NCBI GenBank assembly: GCA_038277395.1
Contig: CM076189.1
Location: forward strand, 209,414,011 to 209,478,010
Direction of reading: 5' to 3'
Origin: Dryocosmus kuriphilus
Taxonomy: Eukaryota > Arthropoda > Insecta > Hymenoptera > Cynipidae
Length of the DNA: 64,000 bases
Both the position numbers and the translations under genes were made by a program. The number at the start of each line of letters is the position of its first letter. Within the stretch, counting starts at the first letter, position 1. The notes beneath the pieces are model-generated. The model did no database searches, was not told where the DNA came from, and was given only the letters and a program-made list of their open reading frames with translations. Of this stretch, positions 33,833 to 45,690 are shown one piece after another.

Positions 33833-36800
33833 TACGTATTGTCTGCCGTTACGGAATTTTCCAACCTATCTAATTTTATTCATTTATCCAGTGTCCTAAA
33901 ATATTTTAAAACTATTTCTTATTATGTATCTATTTCTCAAAACTTATTTTATTATCTCCACTTCTGTTAAAAAATTTTTTAATCCTATCTGATTCTATCT
34001 ATTTCTTACCTAATGTTTTCTAAAGCTGTCTCACTTTTTCCATTTATGTTTTAATACATTCTGAACTTCTCTCATTTTATCCATGCCTATATCCTATTAC
34101 ATTTTTTATCTCATTTCATTTCATTCTATCCTTTTCCCACAATAACATCTGTTTCTATCCAAAGTTCTTAAAAGAAAACTAAGCATTTCTCATTCTATTC
34201 AATTTTTATTCTTATTCCAGTCCATTATTATACATACAAGTTCTAAATCTATTTAATTCTATCCATTTCTGTTCTAATATATTCTCAACCTATCTCATCC
34301 TGTGTAGAATCATTAAAATCTAAACAATTTTGTAATACAAAGTGAAGAAAATTGAAGAAACAAGCATTGTTAAACAGAGCCTCGGTAGCTCAGGTGGTAG
34401 CCGGGTACCAATGGAAACTTCTATGTACTTCTACCCAGTATTTCGTTGTTCGGAACCCACGTCCCATTCAAAATACGTACTGTCTGCCGTTACGGAATTT
34501 TCCAACCTATCTAATTTTATTCATTTATCCAGTGTCCTAAAATATTTTAAAACTATTTCTTATTATGTATCTATTTCTCAAAACTTATTTTATTATCTCC
34601 ACTTCTGTTAAAAATTTTTTTAATCCTATCTGATTCTATCTATATTTCTTACCTAATGTTTTCTAAAGCTGTCTCACTTTTTCCATTTATGTTCTAATAC
34701 ATTCTGAACTTCTCTCATTTTATCCATGCCTATATCCTATTACATTTTTTATCTCTTTTCATTCTATCCTTTTCCCACGATAACATCTGTTTCTATCCAA
34801 AGTTCTTAAAAGAAAACTAAGCATTTCTCATTCTATTCAATTTCTATTCTTATTCCAGTCCATTATTTATATATTCAAGTTCTAAATCTATTTAATTCTA
34901 TCCATTTCTGTTCTAATATATTCTCAACCTATCTCATCCTGTGTAGAATCATTAAAATCTAAACAATTTTGTAATACAAAGTGAAAAAAAATTGAAGAAG
35001 CAAGCTTTGTTAAACAGAGCCTCGGTAGCTCAGGTGGTAGCCGGGTACCAATGGAAACTTCTATGTACTTCTACCCAGTATTTCGTTGTTCGGAACCCAC
35101 GTCCCATTCAAAATACGTACTGTCTGCCGTTACGGGAATTTTCCAACCTATCTAATTTTATTCATTTATCCAGTGTCCTAAAATATTTTAAAACTATTTC
35201 TTATTATGTATCTATTTCTCAAAACTTATTTTATTATCTCCACTTCTGTTAAAAATTTTTTTAATCCTATCTGATTCTATCTATTTCTTACCTAATGTTT
35301 TCTAAAGCTGTCTCACTTTTTCCATTTATGTTTCTAATACATTCTGAACTTCTCTCATTTTATCCATGCCTATAACCTATTACATTTTTTATCTCATTTC
35401 ATTCTATCCTTTTCCCACAATAACATCTGTTTCTATCCAAAGTTCTTAAAAGAAAACTAAGCATTTCTCATTCTATTCAATTTTTATTCTTATTCCAGTC
35501 CATTATTATACATACAAGTTCTAAATCTATTTAATTCTATCCATTTCTGTTCTAATATATTCTCAACCTATCTCATCCTGTGTAGAATCATTAAAATCTA
35601 AACAATTTTGTAATACAAAGTGAAGAAAATTGAAAATTGAAAACAACAAGCATTGTTAAAAACAGAGCCTGAGCCGTGGTACCAATGGAAACTTCTATGT
35701 ACTTCTACCCAGTATTTCGTTGTTCGGAACCCACGTCCCATTCAAAATACGTACTGTCTGCCGTTACGGAATTTTCCAACCTATCTAATTTTATTCATTT
35801 ATCCAGTGTCCTAAAATATTTTAAAACTATTTCTTATTATGTATCTATTTCTCAAAACTTATTTTATTATCTCCACTTCTGTTAAAAATTTTTTTAATCC
35901 TATCTGATTCTATCTATTTCTTACCTAATGTTTTCTAAAGCTGTCTCACTTTTTCCATTTATGTTCTAATACATTCTGAACTTCTCTCATTTTATCCATG
36001 CCTATAACCTATTACATTTTTTATCTCTTTTCATTCTATCCTTTTCCCACGATAACATCTGTTTCTATCCAAAGTTCTTAAAAGAAAACTAAGCATTTCT
36101 CATTCTATTCAATTTCTATTCTTATTCCAGTCCATTATTTATATATTCAAGTTCTAAATCTATTTAATTCTATCCATTTCTGTTCTAATATATTCTCAAC
36201 CTATCTCATCCTGTGTAGAATCATTAAAATCTAAACAATTTTGTAATACAAAGTGAAGAAAATTGAAGAAACAAGCATTGTTAAACAGAGCCTCGGTAGC
36301 TCAGGTGGTAGCCGGGTACCAATGGAAACTTCTATGTACTTCTACCCAGTATTTCGTTGTTCGGAACCCACGTCCCATTCAAAATACGTACTGTCTGCCG
36401 TTACGGAATTTTCCAACCTATCTAATTTTATTCATTTATCCAGTGTCCTAAAATATTTTAAAACTATTTCTTATTATGTATCTATTTCTCAAAACTTATT
36501 TTATTATCTCCACTTCTGTTAAAAATTTTTTTAATCCTATCTGATTCTATCTATTTCTTACCTAATGTTTTCTAAAGCTGTCTCACTTTTTCCATTTATG
36601 TTCTAATACATTCTGAACTTCTCTCATTTTATCCATGCCTATAACCTATTACATTTTTTATCTCTTTTCATTCTATCCTTTTCCCACGATAACATCTGTT
36701 TCTATCCAAAGTTCTTAAAAGAAAACTAAGCATTTCTCATTCTATTCAATTTTTTATTCTTATTCCAGTCCATTATATATATATTCAAGTTCTAAATCTA

Positions 36801-37540
36801 TTTAATTCTATCCCTTTCTGTTCTAATATATTCTCAACCTATCTCATCCTGTATAGAATCATTAAAATCTAAACAACTTTGTAATACAAAGTGAAGAAAA
36901 TTGAAGAAACAAGCATTGTTAAACAGAGCCTGAGTGACAACTTCTATGTACTTCTACCCAGTATTTCGTTGTTCGGAACCCACGTCCCATTCAAAATACG
37001 TACTGTCTGCCGTTACGGAATTTTCCAACCTATCTAATTTTATTCATTTATCCAGTGTCCTAAAAATATTTTAAAACTATTTCTTATTATGTATCTATTT
37101 CTCAAAACTTATTTTATTATCTCCACTTCTGTTAAAAATTTTTTTAATCCTATCTGATTCTATCTATTTCTTACCTAATGTTTTCTAAAGCTGTCTCACT
37201 TTTTCCTTTTATGTTCTAATACATTCTAAACTTCTCTCATTTTATCCATGCCTATCCTATTACATTTTTTTATCTCTTTTCATTCTATCCTTTTCCCACG
37301 ATAACATCTGTTTCTATCCAACGTTCTTAAAAGAAAACTAAGCATTTCTCATTCTATTCAATTTCTATTCTTATTCCAGTCCATTATTTATATATTCAAG
37401 TTCTAAATCTATTTAATTCTATCCATTTCTGTTCTAATATATTCTCAACCTATCTCATCCTGTGTAGAATCATTAAAATCTAAACAATTTTGTAATACAA
37501 AGTGAAAAAAAATTGAAGAACAAGCTTTGTTAAACAGAGC

Positions 37541-37735
37541 CTCGGTGGCTCAGGTGGTAGCCGGGTACCAATAGAAACTTCTATGTACTTCTACCCAGTA
37601 TTTCGTTGTTCGGAACCCACGTCCCATTCAAAATACGTCCTGTCTGCCGTTACGGAATTTTCCATAAAAAAACCCCTTCTCTCCTCGTCCAGGGCTATAA
37701 TGATCGGTTATTCTTACGGAAAATTCCGTAACATT
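37541..37735 (+). repeat. SINE copy with longer body at the array's end
   Basis: Here the head is followed, after 'ttacggaattttcc', by 'ccccttctctcctcgtccag' and 'gctataatgatcggttattc' up to an inverted 'cggaaaattccgtaac', not by the satellite body. This looks like the more complete SINE from which the heads in the array derive. Confidence 0.6.
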
Positions 37736-38198
37736 AGTCAGTGCCTTCAAAATAATGAAATTATCAATTGAAAATATTTAAAATTGACGAAATCAAAATC
37801 TGAAGCATCCACAATCTTATAATTACAAACGTACATTTTTAAAGTTCGAATTTAAATTTCAAGCGTATATTAATTTTGAAATTTTTCGTACTTAAAAAAT
37901 ATTTTGTCATGCTTGTCTGAAGTTTTTGCGGCCGGTAAATCCGAATTTGTTAATAGAACTCTAAAACTCAAAATGGCTTATACAAAATGGCAGATTAAAA
38001 ATTTTAAAAACTATCTTATTTTTATAAAAATGTGTATCGATCCCATGGTTTGTATGCTCTCTGAATCCAATTATAATAATAGAATTAAAAAAATTTAAAA
38101 GATAGCTGATCTAATGTGACAGATTAAAAATTTGGAAAATATCTTGTCTTTAATATTTTTGAATTGAATTTGAAAGTTTTTGATTACTTTAATTTTTA

Positions 38199-39245
38199 CA
38201 TTCTCATCAGAGAAGGATTTATGTAAAATATTACTTTCGCGGATTTCATGAAATCTCCACGTTTTGAGACTTCCTGAATCTGAAAAAACGGTTTTTTACG
38301 ACGGTGTCTGTCTGTCTGTTGTCTGTTCCCACGATAACTTTCAAAGGACTTACCGGATTGGAGTGCGCTTTGGTACACTTCTTTAAGGGGTAAAAAGAAA
38401 GGACGAGTTCGTTAAACAGCGGTTTTTGACCATCGGTTATGGTTTTATCCATCAAAAACGGGTTTCAAAAAATAAAAAAATCCATTTTCCGGCTAAACTA
38501 TGAGAGATACAAAAAAAATGTAAGAAAGTAAAATTGTTCACCTCAAAAAAATCTATAAATTTTGTCTTAACCGTTTTTTGATAAAATGAACGGTTTTTGT
38601 TTCAATCAAGAAAACGCTATTAAAATTAAAAAACTCTAGTTTCTCCACAAAATATTCAAGATACAAAAAAATGGTAGAGAACCAAGTTGTTCAAATGAAA
38701 AAGACCTACAAATTTTGTTTTAACCATTTTTTGGTAAAATTCACGGTTTTGGTTTTAATCGATAAAACGTTATTAAAAATAAAAAATTTCAAATTTCCTA
38801 CCAAACTATGCAAGCTAAGAAAAAATGATAATAAACAAAGTTGTTCACCTCAAAAAGATCTACAAATTTGCTTTCTATCATTTTTTTTGAGCAGACGCGT
38901 AGTTTTTGAGTTATTCGTGAAATATGTTATGAAATATAAAGAAAACCACTTTTCAGCAAAACTATGCAAGATATGAGAAAATATTAACAAGCAGAATTGT
39001 TCACCTTGGAAAAGGCTTCAAAATTTATTTATAAGACTCATCGTTTTACTTTTAAGAATCGAAATCCTGTATTGTGAAAATTTGGAAAATCACAAAAAAA
39101 CTTCACCAATCTACAATGTGTTTGAAAAAAATGTAATTATCGAGCGCGAAGCGCGAGTGCCAACAGACGCGCGCCCGAGGCGCGCTGATACTTCGCGCGA
39201 AGCGCGCGACGAGAATGTGCCCACGAAGCAGGCAGATTTTTTTGA
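38199..39245. repeat. Interspersed repeat family A, copy 2 (complete)
   Basis: Starts ACATTCTCATC, then 'tttcgcggatttcatgaaatctc', a short (GTCT)n tract, tandem 150-bp units, GC blocks (GAGCGCGAAGCGCGAGTG) and GACGAGAATGTGCCC at the end. About 1.05 kb, in SoxE intron 1. Confidence 0.88.
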
Positions 39246-41531
39246 ATTTGTTTACACAAGCAGATGTTACATAATTTTATAAATTTGTTTATTTCAATTT
39301 TTATCCTGGAAATATTTTAATATATTAATTTCTAAATTTAAAATTAATTAAAAATGAGTCTAGGTTTAAATGAGTCTAGGATTATAAAAAAAAGTTGATC
39401 ACGAAGAAATTAGAATTTCTTTTTAGCGGTACTGTATCTAAAATAAAAATGATAAAGTCGAAAATTTTAGAATATTAAAATGACGATTGGTATAAAGTGA
39501 TAAAATGGGATAGAAAAGGATACAATGGGATAAAGTATTAAACTGGAATTGTTGAGTTAAGAAATAAAGTAGAATGGACGATGAAAGTTATACAATAAAA
39601 TGAGGTAGGATGTTCGCAAAGAGGAATAGGATAAATATATAAACCGGATAAAACCATAACCGTTGGTCAAAAACCGGAATAGAAAGGGATATATATTTTT
39701 TGATAAAATTGATACAGTGAAGTAGAAATGGACAGAACTGTCGAAAATAGGAATAGGATAAATATGATAAAATGGAACAAAAAGGATATTTTTTTTAAAG
39801 AGTGTAATGAGTAAAATAATAAAACGAGATAAATAATTATAGATCTGTTGAAAATACGAATCTAAGGATATTATTCAGTATTAAAATGTAACAGAAAATG
39901 ATAGGTATATTGGAAACAAAAAGAGTATAAAAAATTATAAAACCGGAAAGACGCGAATAGAATTGTTTAAAGAAAAATTGCTCTGAAACTGTTATAGTAA
40001 TGGATTACATTGTTGCAAAGAGTATAATAGCAAAATTTCATTAACATTTTCATTTTTTTTTAATATTAAGATAATTAATGTTTATAATGCATAGAATATA
40101 TTACAATCAATTACCAAATCCTTAAATATAATATTTGTTATTGTAGATTTTAGGACAAATTTTTTTACACTGAGGTTCAAATCAGTTGACAAATTTAGTC
40201 TTTAAAAAATGACGAATCAGATACTTAAAATGTCACAGACGGTAAATAAGGTTCAGTTAAAATTTCCTAGGGGCCAGGGTATCACTATCCGATGTTGTTT
40301 ATCGCCACCACTTACCCTCGCTTATAACGGGTTATCAAGAACTGCCGAAAGGGTACAATGTTTAAGCTCACTAATACGATGACGATAAAGCCGATGACTT
40401 TTATTCTCACAGACTTCATGGGAATCCAGTCGGAATTTCGGGTCCGAGATATGAACTGTGAAAACAATGTACCGGTACATATATGTACACCTATGGTATC
40501 CCCATAACAGTTGACCTAAAATAACATGAATCTCATCTTGATTCGTTTTGTTTGACTAGAGCTGAACGATTCATTGCCTCAGGCGACACACATTTAATTA
40601 GTTCCAAAGTGTAATTAATACCGGAATTCCCTCAGTTCATTTATAGGTTCATAAAATGTCACTTATATGGGGTTACATTTTTAATTTAGAACTAGGAAAA
40701 TGATTGTGCATACACAAACTTCATTTGCAGAATCTCCAAACTTTAGAAATAGAAACTGAATATTAATAAATGACATCTGATAAGATAGATTAATTTCTTG
40801 TTTAGTATCGATGATGGTACGAAGGTTTAAAATCTCGAGAGGCCTCAGTGGGCAAATAAAAATAATAAAAAAGTTGGAACTCTGGCGCGGCAGTCACGTC
40901 AGTCACGTCAATTCCTATCTCAGGAGCAAAAGTTTTATGAAGTCATCAGTTGGGAAAGAAAGGGATACGTCCGTTTGTCCATCAAACGTAAAATGTATAG
41001 TGTTATTTTAAGACCGTAGTTTTACCATGGCATTCGCTACGGCTCGGAGGGTAGCAGCCACCAACTCGAAACGGATACTTCTTGACTTGAGAGAACGTAT
41101 TATTTTTCGCCAGTCACCGTGTTGCCTCTTGAGAATGACGAACCCTCCTTTTCAACCCTTGGCTTTTCTTCCATCAGTTCCTCGTCTTATTTTTTCCTTT
41201 AATCGAGACTAGACGTCAAGAGGTTGACCTCCACGTGGTGCAGTAATTCCACGAGCACGAGGTGATATTTTAACTTATCGCTCCAGTCTCCGTGTTCTTC
41301 GAAACCAAGTCTTTGTACGAGAATTTAAAAATATTTTGACTTGTATCTGATAGTGACAAATGGACTTAGTTCAAGCTAATGAGCATGAAGTTTGCAATAA
41401 TTGCTTTTATAAATTATTATATTTTGTAGCAAAAAATTATGTTCAGATTTTGTTTAATTATGTTAATATTTCCTCTTCTAAAATACTAACAAAATGGTTT
41501 TTCCAATGAAGATAATGTCTTCCAATTGCAG
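39246..41531. other. SoxE intron 1, last part
   Basis: 39480-39960 is a degenerate 'gggataaaatgggatagaaa' reiteration, similar in motif to the reverse complement of the satellite body at 33233-37740. 40250-41340 is less AT-rich and not visibly repetitive, with possible regulatory content ('cgccaccacttaccctcgct', 'gaggcctcagtgggcaa'). The open frames at 40811 and 41027 have no family features. Confidence 0.4.
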
Positions 41532-41678
41532 GTGTTCCGGTGACAAAAGAGCGGCTCATATAAAAAGGCCCATGAATGCATTTATGGTCTGGGCGCAGGC
41601 TGCAAGAAGAAGACTCGCGGATCAGTATCCTCAACTTCATAATGCAGAGTTGTCGAAAACGCTTGGGAAACTTTGGCG
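41532..41678 (+). CDS. SoxE: SoxE exon: first part of HMG box
   Basis: The acceptor 'ccaattgcag' ends at 41531 and the donor GTAAGT starts at 41679. The split Lys codon (AA|G) joins the exon at 30176, and the exon ends after two bases of an Arg codon. It encodes 'HIKRPMNAFMVWAQAARRRL' and 'QLHNAELSKTLGKLW', the Sox HMG box from its minor-groove contact segment through helix 2. The SoxE-type sequence AQAARR, HNAELSKTLGKLW is clear. The protein is a nuclear, sequence-specific DNA-bending transcription factor. An intron inside the HMG box after LW-R matches the position in vertebrate Sox9; the intron between dimerisation motif and box is an extra one here. Confidence 0.96.
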
Positions 41679-44600
41679 GTAAGTTGATTTCAGAATTTTA
41701 AAGATTTTTGGCATGAAAATGTTGCGTCTTTCAAGGAATTTAATCGCATTATCTTATATATTAACGTATTTATTAAGATAAAAGTGGCACACAGCAAGAA
41801 AAAATGGATAAAATTTTTAAAAAATTTTCGCCTATTGATGATTTTGCACATTTATTTTGAGTACCAGAATCAAAATGTGTAAAATAAGACATTTTTACAT
41901 GTAAAATTTTCTAGAATGTATAGGGTGGTAGTTAATTGGTACAAGTAAAACTCTTCTGAATTCGAAGCATTTATCAGTAAAAATTAAAACATTTAAAAGT
42001 TAGAACAAAGTTGCAAAAATGTACAATACATCTTGGAAGTCTCCTATTTTAAAATAAGTTTCATTGTAGTAAATTTTCTTTTTCCAGAACGAAAGTAAAT
42101 TTTCTTTTTCCAGAACGAAAGTCTCAAATTTAATAATTACAAACTCGAAGTGTTAAAAATTAAATAATTTTTTTAGTTTAAGTGCATATAATTGTGCAAT
42201 ATCAAATCAAAACCTATTATTGAAATTGGAAAGCTGCAAATTGACTAATTTAATATATGTCGTCAAAATATATCTAACACACATTAAGATCTGTAAAGTT
42301 TTGGATCGAACATTTAAAAATTGAGAGACTTAAAAACCATTATTTTTACATTCACGCTTTCAAAAGTGAATAATTTGGAACCTGAGATCTTAAAAATTAA
42401 ACCATTTAGAATGACGCATTAAAAACTGCATAATTTTCAATTTGAAAATATTCTAAATTGATAATTTCATAGCAACATTGGAATCGTGAAGATTTACAGA
42501 TGATAAACATTTAGTCTCAAGTTTTAATATGAAATTATTAAATTTTGGAATTGGAATTGGAATTTTATATCATAAAATTTTTAACGTTTCAAGTTAAAAA
42601 TGAAAGGACTTACAACAAACTTTAATTTATTAATTTTAATTAATAAAACTCTGGAGAGGTAACGATTCCAATATTAGACATTGGAATTGGAAACTAAATA
42701 AACTCTCAATTTTGAAATTGTTACAGATTGAATATTTTTACAAATCTGAAGTCTCATTGCTTCAAATTCAAACCAAAATTGGATTATTTTGAAAAAATTT
42801 ATAAAAAGAAAAAGGAATACTAAAGAAATTTTTGAAAATAAATCTATTGTCATCTCTCGGTTTTCAGTGTCACCTGGCTACCCTGATTTTGAGTTTTAAT
42901 TATATAATTCAGATATAAATTTCAACTTTAATTTGTTTAATTTATATATACATAATATATATGCATCCTTTTATGAAATTTATTAATTATTTATATAAAT
43001 AGTACAAATCTTGGTTTGTCACTGCTAGTTTTGTGTAACACTCCCGCTTGGAATAAACTCTGAAAAAAAAAAAAGGAATTTATGCAGATATTAGTGAGTA
43101 AATTTTATTATGCGAATATATTTTGTTCGAGCACAACCCGTTTTCATGTAAATAACGTTTGCATTGTACATGCGAAAGTTAATTTACACAAAGACGCCAA
43201 ACTGTGAGAAAGTAACGTACTTGCATCAGGATAGAATGTCTAAAAATCTAAATTTGTACAAGTCTGAAATGTCTTTTCTCCTTTACTTTCATAAATTATT
43301 TATCCCAACCGAAGCTTGTATTTTTATCCACGCATTATATATCTGCGATTAGACTCATTTCTTGAAAGTGGAGATTTCCTTAGATTGATAATACTTTTTG
43401 TGCAGATCTTGCAACCGGATGCAAGATTTGAAACAAGAAAAAAAATTCTTCGCGTGATATATTCCCGTAGGAAGACACCGTTTCGATATAATTAAGCTGG
43501 ACCACGTGTCTTTAATCAGGGTTACCGAGTACCGATCAGATAAGGTGGATTCTCGCAGATGGGTATTTACGCCATGGAGCTAAGAACCAACCGAGAGTAT
43601 GGAGATGATCCTGATTGTCGTAAATTTAAACCGAGTGTCGGTTAGTCGGTTTCTGCATTTCAGTGGACGTCAAATTCCTTTTTAAAAAAAAATAATTATT
43701 ACTTATTATTATAAATAAAAAGCTCGACAAGATATCTATCTGTAGCTGGATTTTTATCGGAAGGGCTCGCATTTGCTTCAACTTTTGGCCAGGGGAGAGG
43801 AAAACTACAGAAAACCTTTCCCGAGCGCAGCCAGTTACACAATGAGCCGAGAATCACTGCGCAGCTCCCGATGTCGGTTTGCAAATTATTTATTTATTAC
43901 ATACAATAAGTAAAATTTGTATTTATCAATCATTTTCGATCCAAGGCAAATTAATAAATAATAAGTTGAAAAAGAAAGAATGCAGCTTGCGATGACTAAA
44001 CTTTAGAAATTTTTGTCTGAAGACTGATTCCCTCTTCTGGTTGGTACTAACGAGGCCCCATTTGCCCCCAGTGGGCATCAGAGAGTCCGCCGACATGGAT
44101 CCCTGCTGCGAATCATTTTATAATCCGACAGATCGTGATCCCGTGGTCCTACGACCTCAGTGATTCGAGTACCATATTGCTAGCGCCTTTTTTCCTTTGC
44201 AAAGATCCTATGTCCGAATTTCGTGCACATGAAAATATTTCTTGCTCCACCGAATATCACTTTCTTTCTTTTTATTAATTGACTCACGCAGTTGCTAAAA
44301 AATGACACAATGCCAATGAACTCCAAATGAAAATAAAACTTATAGGCATAATTCAATATTCTTATTAGACAGCACTTCCTCATACGCGATTCTTTAACAC
44401 TTCTCAAAATGGCCCTAGCGCCAATTAACACCTTCATAAAACATGAAAGATATTTTAGTAGACTGACATAAATATTCTTATATTTCGGATCTAAAGCCGA
44501 AAGGTGAATGAACGCAAAGCATTTGTTCACAATTTCAATTTCTATAAGTTTCTTTTGATTTTCAATGAGTAGATTTTTGAGAAAAAGGTGTTTTTCACTG

Positions 44601-45690
44601 ACAGTAAAAAAATAGTAGCAAGGAAAATAATAGACATGAAGTGTCTAGAAAGTTATGATCGACCTTATTGCTCCAGTGCTGAAAGAGAAGATTGATTTTC
44701 GCTCCGTAACTGCTTGGTGGAGAAACAAGCAATACGAGTAGTCATCTTCAGTAATGACCGCCGCACTGTGTGTAATTAACTGTGGGATAATTCGTATTTG
44801 ATATCGTGAAATCAATAACCACCTGAAAATTATGAAGCGTCAGATGCTCAGAAGAAATTTTATGCGATAATTTAAAGTTAATGGTATCATTTTTATTGTA
44901 TTTTATTATTTTTTTATATATCACTTCAGTAATAGTTACGACAATAAAGAGGAAAGAAAAAATATATCTTGTGTATAGTAAATACTTTCGTTCATATAAA
45001 ATAATAATGGAATGCGTAGACTTTAAAATGATCAAAAAGTTTCAATTTTTTCACTTTTTTCACTAGTCTAATTTTATTCATAGACCTTTTCATTTCAATT
45101 CGGAAATTAGTGGTGCGCATACGCGGTCGCAATGACATGTTGCTGCGAGTTCAGAAAATGTGTACAAATGCGTATATATATTTTGAAACTCATTTCTTAT
45201 GTAATAATTTAGTATTTAAAGTAAAAGTTTAATAAAAGATAATCTATAAAATCTAAAAAACGAAGAATTAAGGAGATTTGAACACTTCAGAGGTCATCTG
45301 AAATATTTAGAAAGAGTTTAGATTAAATTGAGCTTATGAACACATAATCTTGTATTTTGCGCATTATTCATGATTCATTTTGTGGAATTTCAAATTTATC
45401 TGATTAGATTCCTTCTTTCTAAACTTCAGAAGCGATTTCGTGACGGAAATAAAAAAGAAATTACATTTTTGAGAGAGCGCTTTGTAGACCTGTCACTTTT
45501 AAAAAATTCATATGACCCATGCAGAAATCTTGATGAGGGCCTAGTAAGGTTCTGACTCGTTTGCCCTACATCTGTTGTGGCCCTGATCGGGTCAACTGGC
45601 ATGGGCCATACGTGGCTTGTAACACTTCTGCAGACGATTGCCCTACTTAGGGCAAACATCTGGCCCTCTCAGATTTTTCAAACAATGCGC
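41679..45690. other. SoxE intron 2, first part
   Basis: 41900-42850 is a degenerate reiteration of short 'aaattgaataatttt' motifs. 43480-43680 and 43740-44170 are less AT-rich islands. The minus-strand frame at 44180-44530 (116 codons) shows no motif I know. Near 45553-45665 lies a short GC-richer block with the hairpin GCCCTACTTAGGGC, possibly a MITE fragment. Confidence 0.4.

Larger units (their letters stand above)
33233..37740. repeat. Satellite array, about 640-bp unit, seven copies, each with a SINE head
   Basis: The block GCCTCGGTAGCTCAGGTGGT recurs at about 33740, 34381, 35021, 36291 and 37541, with shortened forms near 35665 and 36930. That is seven units spaced roughly 610-650 bp. 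The rest of each unit is a pyrimidine-rich 'ctatccatttctgttctaat' sequence. Units differ by a few per cent. The open frames of 60-89 codons repeated in it carry no recognisable motif and are by-products. The array lies wholly in intron 1 of SoxE. Confidence 0.95.

Noticed and set aside
33701..36522. Repeated 62-89-codon open frames in the satellite
   Set aside because: They are carried along by the 640-bp repeat, occur in two overlapping frames, are broken in some units and show no domain.
33233..37740. Regularly spaced repeats resembling a CRISPR array
   Set aside because: The spacing is about 640 bp, whole units are repeated with no unique spacers, and the host is a eukaryote.
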